Positions 1 through 6,858 of a stretch of 10,131 nucleotides of DNA are shown piece by piece (positions within the stretch are counted from its first letter, which is position 1; each line of letters starts with the position of its first letter). The translations under genes were made by a program, and so were the position numbers. Under the pieces are notes generated by a model. It was given only the letters and a program-made list of their open reading frames with translations, was not told the origin of the DNA and did not search any database. Location of the stretch: positions 1 through 10,131 of the forward strand of contig RFIZ01000060.1 in assembly GCA_003695105.1 (NCBI GenBank), read 5' to 3'. The DNA comes from Fidelibacterota bacterium (GTDB lineage Bacteria; Fidelibacterota; Marinisomatia; Marinisomatales; J089).

Positions 1-84
1 CCCGGCCACTTTCGTCCCCTCACTCCGGAGGAGACCGCTCAGCTGTTGGAATGGCTGCGCCGCTCCGTCCGATCTTCGTCCTGA
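1..84 (+). CDS. C-terminal fragment of a probable RluB/RsuA-family 23S/16S rRNA pseudouridine synthase (5' end outside window)
   Basis: The frame is open from the first base and stops at TGA 82-84, giving 27 residues of a C-terminus. The segment PGHFRPLTPEETAQLLEWL resembles the end of RluB/RsuA-type pseudouridine synthases, where a proline-glycine turn, an aromatic residue and R-x-L-T-x-E-E precede a short final helix. Those enzymes convert a specific uridine in ribosomal RNA to pseudouridine. The position just ahead of cytidylate kinase also fits, since rluB commonly precedes cmk in several bacterial groups. No catalytic residue lies inside the window, so the call rests on a short tail motif plus context. 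It could instead be another protein with a similar tail. Confidence 0.5.
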   Translation, partial: PGHFRPLTPEETAQLLEWLRRSVRSSS

Positions 85-159
85 TTCCGACGATCATTGT
101 GGTTGGACGTTCCCCGGGGATGGAGTTAAACTTCCAGGCTAAATTTGAACCGAAAAACC
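85..159 (+). other. Leader between the upstream gene and cmk
   Basis: These 75 bases separate the upstream stop from the preferred cmk start and form the longest non-coding interval in the window. A weak sigma-70-like pair is visible: TTGGAC at 103-108 and TAAACT at 127-132, spaced 18 bases. Both boxes match consensus poorly. No stem-loop followed by a T-run is evident, so there is no clear terminator. The interval may hold the promoter for cmk-rpsA, but the sequence alone does not establish it. Confidence 0.2.
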
Positions 160-834
160 ATGATAATCGCCATCGATGGACCTGCCGCTTCCGGGAAAAG
201 CACCACGGCCAAACTGGTCGCGGAGCGTTCCGGCTTTTCCTATCTGGATACCGGTGCCATGTACCGGGCCGTGACCTATGCTGTGCTCCAGTCCCGGGTG
301 GACCTGGCCGATGAACAGGGTTTGGCCGAGTGGCTGGCCCTCCAGGATATCACCCAACGTTGGGAGAAGGGGACTTGCCGGGTCTATCTGAATGGGACGG
401 ACATCACCGCAGCCATCCGATCACCGGAAGTGACCCGTCGCGTCAGTGAGGTCAGTGCCATTCCCGTCGTGCGTCAGGCCATGGTTCGCTTGCAACGCAC
501 CCTGGCCGCCCAGGGAGATTATGTCGTGGAAGGACGGGATATCGGCACCGTGGTTTTCCCGGATGCAGAATGGAAATTCTTTCTGGTGGCTGATGACGAA
601 ACCCGGGCGAAACGACGGCAGAAAGATCTGGAGCAACTGGGAATTCACCAGGACATTTCCGAACTGGTACGCGAAATCCAGGAACGGGACCGGAAAGATT
701 CCAGCCGGGCTCATTCTCCCTTACGGAAAGCCGCCGATGCCATCGAAGTGGATACATCCCATTTGACGATTGCCGAACAGGTTCAATTCATCCTAAACCA
801 AATCAAACAACCCCTAACAAAGGAAACATCATGA
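160..834 (+). CDS. cmk: Cytidylate kinase
   Basis: This cytosolic enzyme phosphorylates CMP and dCMP to the diphosphates using ATP, feeding pyrimidine nucleotide pools. The 224-residue product has the P-loop GPAASGKST at residues 7-15, the YLDTGAMYRA segment at 28-37, EGRDIGT at 124-130, and the lid-type stretch ERDRKDSSRAHSPL at 175-188, all characteristic of bacterial Cmk. The length is normal for the family. I start at ATG 160 because family members typically begin with M-x-x-A-I-D-G-P. An in-frame TTG at 145 would add five residues (MNRKT) and cannot be excluded, and neither start has a strong Shine-Dalgarno sequence. The stop overlaps the rpsA start by four bases (ATGA), a common cmk-rpsA arrangement suggesting coupled translation. 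Confidence 0.96.
   Translation: MIIAIDGPAASGKSTTAKLVAERSGFSYLDTGAMYRAVTYAVLQSRVDLADEQGLAEWLALQDITQRWEKGTCRVYLNGTDITAAIRSPEVTRRVSEVSAIPVVRQAMVRLQRTLAAQGDYVVEGRDIGTVVFPDAEWKFFLVADDETRAKRRQKDLEQLGIHQDISELVREIQERDRKDSSRAHSPLRKAADAIEVDTSHLTIAEQVQFILNQIKQPLTKETS
821..824 (+). promoter_or_regulatory. Ribosome binding site for rpsA
   Basis: AGGA at 821-824, in the context AAAGGAAAC, lies six bases before ATG 831 and inside the cmk reading frame. It is a good Shine-Dalgarno match. S1 can therefore be initiated independently as well as by coupling to cmk, which fits the high demand for a ribosomal protein. Confidence 0.75.
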
Positions 835-2723
835 CAGAACAGGAACTCAAACCGGTAGCTGAAGCGGCCGAAGCGGAAGCGCCTTCCGCTGACGTCAGTG
901 CAGAGGAAACCTCCGCACCTGCTACCTCTGCGGATACGCCTACCCTCCCCAATTATCTGGCCCCGGATTTATTCAAAGATGTGAAAACGGTGACGGCCGA
1001 TGAACTGGAACCGGAAGAGAAGGAAGAAGTCGTTCCGGAAGAGGTTCAACAGAAATATGTCAGTACATTTTCGGATATTTCGGAAAATGAAGTGATCACC
1101 GGTCGCGTCATCGGTATGAACGAAAAGGAAATTCTGGTGGACATCGGCTTCAAATCGGAAGGCATCATCGACCGATCCGAATTTGCACCGGAAGATATGC
1201 CTGAAATCGGCCAGACGTTGGAAGTCTACCTGGAAAAATTGGAGAACCAGGACGGGAATACCATTCTATCCAAGACCAAAGCCGATTTCATGCGGCGGTG
1301 GAAAGAATTAAAAGAATACTATGAAAACGGCACTACCTTTACCGGAAAGATTGTCCGTCGGATCAAAGGTGGCATGGTGGTGGATGTGGGCATTATCCAG
1401 GCCTTTCTGCCCGGATCCCAGATCGACGTTCGTCCCGTCAAGGATTTCGATCAATACCTGGATAAAGAAATCGAATTAAAAATCGTCAAATTCAACGAGG
1501 CCCGGAAGAATATCGTGGTTTCCCACAAGGCCATTCTGGAAGACACTCTCAAGGAACAACGGGAGGCGCTGTTTCAAAAGATCAAAGTGGGCGAAATCAT
1601 GGAAGGCCGCGTGAAGAATATCACTGATTTCGGTGTGTTCATCGACCTGGGTGGTCTGGACGGCCTGTTGCACATTACCGATCTCAGTTGGGGACGGGTC
1701 AACCATCCCTCCGAGATCGTGAAAATGGATGAAACGCTCACCGTGAAAATCATCGATTACGATGAGGAGAAAAAACGGGTTTCCCTGGGATTGAAACAAT
1801 TGACGCCCCATCCCTGGGACAATATCGAAGACAAATACCCGGTGGGCACGGTGGTCAAGGGCAAGATTGTCAGCATGACCAACTACGGTGCCTTCATCGA
1901 AATCGAGCCGGGAGTGGAAGGTTTGATCCATGTTTCCGAAATGTCCTGGACCCGCCATGTGAAAAATCCTTCGGAACTCTATTCCATGGGTGATATCGTG
2001 GAAGCACAGGTGCTGTCCATCGATCCCGAAGAGCGGAAAATCAGTCTCGGCGTCAAGCAGTTGTTGCCTGATCCCTGGGATAAGATCGAAGAAAAATATA
2101 TGGTCGGTACGGTGCACAAAGGTCACGTCAGCAATCTGACCCAGTTCGGCGCATTCGTGGAATTGGAAGAAGGCGTGGATGGACTGATTCACGTATCGGA
2201 TCTGTCCTGGACCCGTGTGGTCAGGCATCCGAAAGAAATCCTGGAGAAGGGTCAGGAGGTGGAAGTGCGGGTCCTGGAAGTATCCCGGGACAATCGGCGG
2301 ATTTCCCTGGGACTGAAACAGGTCCAGGAAGACCCCTGGCCGGAGATTATCAAAGCCTTCGATACCGGCAGCGAGGTTACCGGGAAAATCATTCGCATCC
2401 TGGATAAGGGCATCATCGTGGAACTGGACCACGATGTGGAAGGCATCATTCCCTTCGCCAAACGATCCAAGCGGGAACGAAAATCTCTGATCCAGAATTA
2501 CAAGATCGGTGAAGAAATCAGCGGCATCGTCATGGAAGTCAAACCGGAAGAAAAGAAGATTGTGCTCTTCCGGGAAGACCTGAGCGCCGCCGCCCGCAAA
2601 AAATCCCATCGGGATGAAGTGCAAGATTACCTGCGAAATCAGGAGTCACCGGCAGCCGAGAAAATTGAAATTCCGGACGCCCTGAAGCAGACCGGAGACG
2701 ATCCGGAACCGGCAGAAGAGTAA
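831..2723 (+). CDS. rpsA: 30S ribosomal protein S1, six S1 domains
   Basis: S1 binds mRNA on the small ribosomal subunit and helps load and unfold messages at initiation. The 630-residue product has an acidic, Ala/Glu-rich N-terminal extension (about residues 1-80), then six S1 OB-fold domains at roughly 86-150, 168-233, 254-323, 340-409, 425-497 and 513-581. Domains 3-5 are the canonical RNA-binding type, with F/Y-G-x-F near the start of each (FGVF 267-270, YGAF 352-355, FGAF 439-442), H-I/V-S/T, and D/M-x-S-W motifs at 284-287, 369-373 and 457-460. They are joined by near-identical linkers carrying PWD-x-I-E-x-K-Y. The C-terminus is a short acidic tail. The protein contains no cysteine. Six domains and this length match full-length S1 of Gram-negative type. 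The start follows a good Shine-Dalgarno sequence and overlaps the cmk stop. Confidence 0.97.
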   Translation: MTEQELKPVAEAAEAEAPSADVSAEETSAPATSADTPTLPNYLAPDLFKDVKTVTADELEPEEKEEVVPEEVQQKYVSTFSDISENEVITGRVIGMNEKEILVDIGFKSEGIIDRSEFAPEDMPEIGQTLEVYLEKLENQDGNTILSKTKADFMRRWKELKEYYENGTTFTGKIVRRIKGGMVVDVGIIQAFLPGSQIDVRPVKDFDQYLDKEIELKIVKFNEARKNIVVSHKAILEDTLKEQREALFQKIKVGEIMEGRVKNITDFGVFIDLGGLDGLLHITDLSWGRVNHPSEIVKMDETLTVKIIDYDEEKKRVSLGLKQLTPHPWDNIEDKYPVGTVVKGKIVSMTNYGAFIEIEPGVEGLIHVSEMSWTRHVKNPSELYSMGDIVEAQVLSIDPEERKISLGVKQLLPDPWDKIEEKYMVGTVHKGHVSNLTQFGAFVELEEGVDGLIHVSDLSWTRVVRHPKEILEKGQEVEVRVLEVSRDNRRISLGLKQVQEDPWPEIIKAFDTGSEVTGKIIRILDKGIIVELDHDVEGIIPFAKRSKRERKSLIQNYKIGEEISGIVMEVKPEEKKIVLFREDLSAAARKKSHRDEVQDYLRNQESPAAEKIEIPDALKQTGDDPEPAEE

Positions 2724-2731
2724 CCCCGCCC

Positions 2732-2743
2732 AAGGCGATCCAG
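2732..2743 (+). promoter_or_regulatory. Ribosome binding site supporting a GTG start for the YbbR gene
   Basis: AAGG at 2732-2735 lies eight bases before GTG 2744. A TTG follows immediately at 2747, and there is no in-frame ATG nearby upstream of the membrane segment. The spacing favours GTG 2744. The 20-base gap after rpsA contains no hairpin or T-run, so no terminator separates the two genes. Confidence 0.6.
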
Positions 2744-3730
2744 GTGTTGCGCCGGTCAGCCCGATCCAAGGCCCTCAAGCGGCAGAACTGGATTCTGCGG
2801 ATCGGAGCCTTTGGGTTGGCGGTCGTCCTCTGGCTGTTTGTGGTCAGCGGGAATGAGTATGTCTGGGTCCTGACGGTTCCGCTGGAAGTTCGCAATTTGA
2901 GTGTCCGGAAGGCGCTGCGGGAAGAAGTACCTCAAACCGCCCAGGTCCGCTTTAAAGGATCCGGGCGGTCCTTGTTTAAGGCCTACCTGCTGAAGGATGT
3001 GTACGAGGATTTCAAACTGGTGATTGATTTGGAGCGGATTTCGGAGGAATATGATTTTTATTTGAACGATTACTACGAGCAATTCCCCTCCAAAGTCGTC
3101 ATTCCTCCCGGACTGGACATCCAGTATGTGGAAGTGGTCTATCCCAACGAGATTCATATCAGCCTGGATGATGTGCTGACGAAAACTGTACCGGTCCGGC
3201 CGCGGCTGGTGGTCTGGCCGGCGCCGGGATACGTCCAGGTCGGAGATTTGAGTTTCCGGCCCCGGTCGGTGGACATCGCCGGCCCCAAAAACCTAGTGGC
3301 ATCGATCCAATATGTAGAAACGGAGCGGGATACGTTGGATCAGGCCCGGGACAAGATCCGGAAGAATCTGCGGCTGAAATCCCTGGGGACGCTGATCCAG
3401 TTTTCCCGCCAAACCATTTCCTGTACGGTCGATGTTCAGGCCATCAGTGAGCGCATCATTCCGGAAATTCCGGTGGAAGTGGTGGATGTGACCCCGGGAT
3501 TGCGGGTTTTTGTCAATCCCCGGACCGTCTCCCTGACGATCGTGGGTGGCGTCGAATATATCGCTTCCCTGAAGCCGGAAGATATTCACGCCTCCATTTC
3601 CTTCCAGCAGGTGTGGGATCCCAAGCGCCAGTTTTATCAGCCGGAGATCACGGTCCCGGAGGAAGTCCTCAACTGGCAGGATCTGTCGCCCAAGAATGTC
3701 GAACTGGTGGTAACCCGTTCTGCTCCGTGA
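2744..3730 (+). CDS. YbbR-domain (CdaR-like) single-pass envelope protein
   Basis: The 328-residue product has a basic N-terminus (R/K-rich residues 3-13), one membrane helix at about 15-36 (I-L-R-I-G-A-F-G-L-A-V-V-L-W-L-F-V-V), and then a long beta-rich extracytoplasmic part. That part is built of about three YbbR-like repeats, near 43-140, 148-232 and 238-325. Each has P-V/L-E/R-V at its start and a strand ending such as D-I-A-G-P or V-S-L-T-I-V-G. The segment V-R-F-K-G-S-G-R-S-L at 68-77 is typical of YbbR proteins. In Firmicutes the YbbR protein CdaR controls the diadenylate cyclase CdaA, but no cyclase gene is present here, so the role is unknown. The gene lies 20 bases after rpsA, and its stop overlaps the tsaD start by four bases (GTGA), so it probably shares a transcript with both. 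Confidence 0.8.
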   Translation: MLRRSARSKALKRQNWILRIGAFGLAVVLWLFVVSGNEYVWVLTVPLEVRNLSVRKALREEVPQTAQVRFKGSGRSLFKAYLLKDVYEDFKLVIDLERISEEYDFYLNDYYEQFPSKVVIPPGLDIQYVEVVYPNEIHISLDDVLTKTVPVRPRLVVWPAPGYVQVGDLSFRPRSVDIAGPKNLVASIQYVETERDTLDQARDKIRKNLRLKSLGTLIQFSRQTISCTVDVQAISERIIPEIPVEVVDVTPGLRVFVNPRTVSLTIVGGVEYIASLKPEDIHASISFQQVWDPKRQFYQPEITVPEEVLNWQDLSPKNVELVVTRSAP

Positions 3731-4722
3731 TTGTTCTGGGAATCGAATCATCCTGTGACGAAACCGGAGTCGCCGTTTGCCAGGACGGCCGGATCCGTTC
3801 CGCCCTGGTCAGTTCGCAGGAAATCCATCGCCGCTACGGGGGCGTGGTACCGGAGATTGCCTCCCGGGAACATGAAAAATGGGTCAATCCGCTGGTGGAT
3901 CAGGCTTTGAAGGAGGCCGGTATCGAAGCGGAAGCGCTGGACGGCATCGCCGTGACTCGGGGCCCTGGACTGGCCGGCACCTTATTGACGGGCGTTTGTT
4001 TTGCCAAGGGTTTGGCCCTGTCCCTGGGCCGTCCCATTGTGGGAGTCAACCACATTGAAGCCCATATCTTTGCGAACTTTCTGGCTCAACCTTCGTTAAC
4101 TTTTCCTTTCGTCTGCCTCCTGGTGTCGGGAGGACACACCCAACTTTGGTATGTGCATGCCTTGCAGAATTATCGCCTTCTGGGAACCAGCCGGGATGAT
4201 GCCGCCGGGGAAGCTCTCGACAAGGGAGCCCGCATCCTGGGTCTGGGGTACCCGGGAGGCCCGGAAATCGAACGCCAGGCGGAGGGGGGCCGTCCGCAGG
4301 CCGTATCCTTTCCCCGCGCCTTTTCCCAAGCGGATCATTTGGACTTCAGTTTCAGCGGCCTGAAGACGTCTCTGTTGTATTTCATGGATTCCTTCCGACC
4401 TTCTGCGAATTGTACCCTCCGGGACGTGGCTGCCAGTTATCAGGAAGCGGTGATGGAAATATTGGCCGTAAAATTGAGCCGGGCGCTGGAACAAACCGGG
4501 GCCGCCCGGGCAGTGATTGCCGGCGGTGTAGCGGCCAACCGGCGTCTCAGGCAATTATGTCAGGAATACTGCGCCCCACGGGAAGTCATCTTTCCCGATG
4601 CCCGTTATTGCACGGACAACGGAGCCATGATTGCCTATCTGGGCGAGATCTATTTATCCCGGGGTCTGGGTAGTGATCTGGATTTCCCCGTTCAACCCAA
4701 CTTACGACTGCCAACCCAATGA
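3727..4722 (+). CDS. tsaD: tRNA N6-adenosine threonylcarbamoyltransferase TsaD
   Basis: TsaD, working with TsaB and TsaE, transfers the threonylcarbamoyl group from threonylcarbamoyl-AMP to A37 of ANN-decoding tRNAs, giving t6A. The 331-residue product starts M-I-V-L-G-I-E-S-S-C-D-E-T. It carries the metal-binding H-I-E-A-H at 109-113, V-S-G-G-H-T at 133-138, D-D-A-A-G-E-A at 157-163, L-G-L-G-Y-P-G-G-P at 171-179, A-G-G-V-A-A-N at 265-271, and the C-terminal C-T-D-N-G-A-M-I-A whose Asp297 completes the metal site. I chose GTG 3727 because family members begin right at the M-x-V-L-G-I-E motif. A longer in-frame extension back to 3613 lies inside the YbbR gene and looks non-coding. There is no Shine-Dalgarno sequence ahead of this GTG, so translation probably depends on coupling with the YbbR gene. 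TsaB and TsaE are not in the window. Confidence 0.96.
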   Translation: MIVLGIESSCDETGVAVCQDGRIRSALVSSQEIHRRYGGVVPEIASREHEKWVNPLVDQALKEAGIEAEALDGIAVTRGPGLAGTLLTGVCFAKGLALSLGRPIVGVNHIEAHIFANFLAQPSLTFPFVCLLVSGGHTQLWYVHALQNYRLLGTSRDDAAGEALDKGARILGLGYPGGPEIERQAEGGRPQAVSFPRAFSQADHLDFSFSGLKTSLLYFMDSFRPSANCTLRDVAASYQEAVMEILAVKLSRALEQTGAARAVIAGGVAANRRLRQLCQEYCAPREVIFPDARYCTDNGAMIAYLGEIYLSRGLGSDLDFPVQPNLRLPTQ

Positions 4723-6821
4723 CCCTTCGTTGGCTCCATGCTCCCGATGCCTGGTTCTGGATCACGGTGGTGGCAGCCGTTCTGGCACTGGTCTGGGCCT
4801 TCGCCCGGGGGAGAAACCGACCCCGCCTGCGCTGGATTATCCTGTTGCGGTCGACCGGTCTCCTGCTTCTGGTGATTGGACTGCTGCAGCCCCTCATCCG
4901 CAGAACTTATGTGGAAGTAAAACCCCTGTCCTGGGCGGTTTACCTGGACAATTCCATTTCCATGGGCTTTCATGCCAACCCGTCGCCGGTCTCCTTGAAA
5001 TCGGGGATTCAGGATTTGCTGGCGGCTTGGAGCCGCACCGGGGCTGGGATCGATGTCCTTCAGTTTTCCCACCGGATCGATCCCTACGATGAATCGAACT
5101 ACTCACTGGAGGGAACCGCCACCAATCTGGGCCAAATCCTTGAGGATGTGGAGGCCCGGAAGGATCAATTGGCGGGAGCCATCATTATCACCGACGGCCA
5201 ACTGACGGAAGGGCAGGATCCCCGGGATCTGATTCGCCAGGGGGGAGTACCGCTCTATACGATAGGTGTGGGGGATTCGACACCCATGGTGGATGTCTAT
5301 GTCGAATCCATCGATGTTCCCACTGTCGCCATTAAGGGCGAACCGGTGGAGGCACGGGTCACCTTGTCCAGTACGGGAGAGAAGGACCACCGGGTGACGG
5401 TTTCGCTCTATTCCCGGGCCAATATGCTGGGATCCCGCTTTATCCGTCTGAGCGGAGAAGGGTCGCGGTCGGATGTGAAATTTCGCTTCACACCGGGAGA
5501 AATCGGCCCGGCCTCCTACCGGGTACAGGTCTCTTCCGTCCCGGAAGAGATCAATGTGGAGAACAACAGTCACCGGTTTGATATTACGGTGTTGAAGGAT
5601 CGGTACAACGTGGCCGTTCTCACCGGCAGCCCCGGTTACAACACGGCCGTAATCAAACGGTTGCTGGGGAAGCTGCCCCGGGTCAAAATCGATCATTTCG
5701 TCCAGGTGGGAAATTCCTTCCGACCGAAATTGAAAACGTTCTGGAGTACACCCTACGAGCTGATCGTTTTCGATAATTTTCCCGCCACTCCTCTGCCGCG
5801 AACCTGGCAAAATTTTTTCGCCCGAAAAATCATTGCCCACCAGTCCTCTCTGGCCTGGATCGCCGGACCCGACATCGACCGGGACGCTGCCCGCAGTCTG
5901 CATCCCTTCTTTTATGTCCGGTCTCCCGGAAATCTACTGGAACAGGATCTCACCTATCCCCTGCATTTTACCGACTGGCTGAATTCGCTCCCCTTTCTCA
6001 AATCCCTGACCACCGGTCCCCAGGCCCTGCATCAAGTGGATTTTCCGCCGCTCCATCCCGGACTGCAGTTGGAAACCACCCGGGCCGACCAGTGGATCAT
6101 CGCCGCCATCGGTTCCGGCGACCTGTCGGTTCCAGCCCTGATCCTGGGCGAAAAGGATATTTTACGCTATGCTGTCTGGTCACCGGAGGACCTGGCCACA
6201 ACCTATTATCAATTATTGGGCTCCCCGGACCAGGATGCCTTCAGCCATTTATTTGAGAGAGTGATCAACTGGTTACTCAAGACGTCCGGTGACCGGGAAA
6301 TGTATTTTCGGCTGAACAAGTCCTCCTTCCAGCAGGGGGAATTGATATCCATCACGGGAAACCGGATTTTGCCCACGGGACCCTCCGCCCGGGGGAGGGT
6401 CAAAATCAAATCAGGGGAGGATGTGATCAATACGGTGGACCTCCGCTATCAGCCGGAACAGGACCGCTGGGAGGGGGAGTTCTATGCCCCCAGCCCGGGC
6501 AAGTATACCTATGAGGTGGAATTCCTGGAGGAGGGCGAATCGTCCACGCAGAGTGGTGAATTCCGGGTACAGGAAAGTCAGGTGGAATTGAACCAGGTGA
6601 GGCTCAATTCCCGCCTGTTGCAATCTCTGGCCCAACAGACGGGCGGGCGCTATGTGCCCTGGGTCCGGCATGAGCAGGCCGCCTCCTGGGTGCAACCCCG
6701 ATCCCGGACTGAAGTAAAATTCAGCGAGCTGCATTATATGGAACATCCGTGGATTTGGGGGATTGTATTTGTAATTTTTGTGGTGGAATGGATCCTGCGC
6801 CGCACCCTGGGTCTGCCGTAG
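4719..6821 (+). CDS. Membrane-anchored von Willebrand factor A domain protein with amidotransferase-like domain, function unknown
   Basis: The 700-residue product has two N-terminal membrane helices (about 11-29 and 38-60) joined by a strongly basic loop (30-38), and a C-terminal helix (about 678-693) followed by RR. By the positive-inside rule the bulk of the protein lies outside the cytoplasm. Residues about 70-185 form a VWA domain with a complete metal-ion-dependent adhesion site: D77-x-S79-x-S81, a threonine in G-T-A-T-N-L (T133 or T135), and D159 in I-T-D-G. Then come a beta-rich CARDB/Ig-like region (about 195-290), an alpha/beta region resembling class I glutamine-amidotransferase-like folds (about 295-520, with Y-N-V-A-V-L-T-G and E-L-I-V-F-D), and a second Ig-like region (about 530-618). 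Similar architectures occur in uncharacterised proteins of Bacteroidetes, Planctomycetes and relatives. The whole protein lacks cysteine, so the amidotransferase-like part cannot use a catalytic Cys. The ATGA overlap with tsaD and the absence of a Shine-Dalgarno sequence suggest re-initiation. Confidence 0.72.
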   Translation: MTLRWLHAPDAWFWITVVAAVLALVWAFARGRNRPRLRWIILLRSTGLLLLVIGLLQPLIRRTYVEVKPLSWAVYLDNSISMGFHANPSPVSLKSGIQDLLAAWSRTGAGIDVLQFSHRIDPYDESNYSLEGTATNLGQILEDVEARKDQLAGAIIITDGQLTEGQDPRDLIRQGGVPLYTIGVGDSTPMVDVYVESIDVPTVAIKGEPVEARVTLSSTGEKDHRVTVSLYSRANMLGSRFIRLSGEGSRSDVKFRFTPGEIGPASYRVQVSSVPEEINVENNSHRFDITVLKDRYNVAVLTGSPGYNTAVIKRLLGKLPRVKIDHFVQVGNSFRPKLKTFWSTPYELIVFDNFPATPLPRTWQNFFARKIIAHQSSLAWIAGPDIDRDAARSLHPFFYVRSPGNLLEQDLTYPLHFTDWLNSLPFLKSLTTGPQALHQVDFPPLHPGLQLETTRADQWIIAAIGSGDLSVPALILGEKDILRYAVWSPEDLATTYYQLLGSPDQDAFSHLFERVINWLLKTSGDREMYFRLNKSSFQQGELISITGNRILPTGPSARGRVKIKSGEDVINTVDLRYQPEQDRWEGEFYAPSPGKYTYEVEFLEEGESSTQSGEFRVQESQVELNQVRLNSRLLQSLAQQTGGRYVPWVRHEQAASWVQPRSRTEVKFSELHYMEHPWIWGIVFVIFVVEWILRRTLGLP

Positions 6822-6858
6822 ATTCCATTCTAGACGCTAACGTCAAAACGAGGGAAAA
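6822..6858 (+). other. 37-base junction between the VWA gene and the polysaccharide cluster
   Basis: This is the largest gap downstream of cmk. It contains no stem-loop with a T-run, so no intrinsic terminator is visible. It ends in GAGGGA at 6850-6855, a Shine-Dalgarno sequence three bases before the ugd ATG at 6859. It is the most natural place for a transcription start for the sugar cluster, but I see no convincing promoter boxes in it. The AT-rich stretch just upstream (about 6761-6780) codes for the VWA protein's last membrane helix. Confidence 0.45.

Noticed and set aside
103..132. Sigma-70-like promoter boxes before cmk
   Set aside because: TTGGAC and TAAACT with an 18-base spacer match consensus too poorly to call a promoter. 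They are mentioned only in the leader entry.
1587..2330. Possible tandem nucleotide repeat in rpsA
   Set aside because: The repetition is at protein level (S1 domains 3-5 and their PWD linkers), and the DNA copies have diverged. It is normal S1 architecture.
1476..2624. A 382-codon open frame on the minus strand opposite rpsA
   Set aside because: It mirrors the repetitive S1 domains, giving His/Phe-rich low-information sequence with no family resemblance. rpsA is certain.
2724..2743. Terminator between rpsA and the YbbR gene
   Set aside because: The 20 bases have no inverted repeat and no T-run.
3613..3726. N-terminal extension of tsaD by 38 residues
   Set aside because: The added residues lie in another frame of the YbbR gene and are unlike any TsaD N-terminus. 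The family motif starts at GTG 3727.
6761..6780. AT-rich stretch resembling a Bacteroidetes-type -7 box (TAnnTTTG) upstream of ugd
   Set aside because: The spacing inside the box is off by one base, and the AT-richness is explained by codons for Val, Ile and Phe in the VWA protein's last membrane helix.
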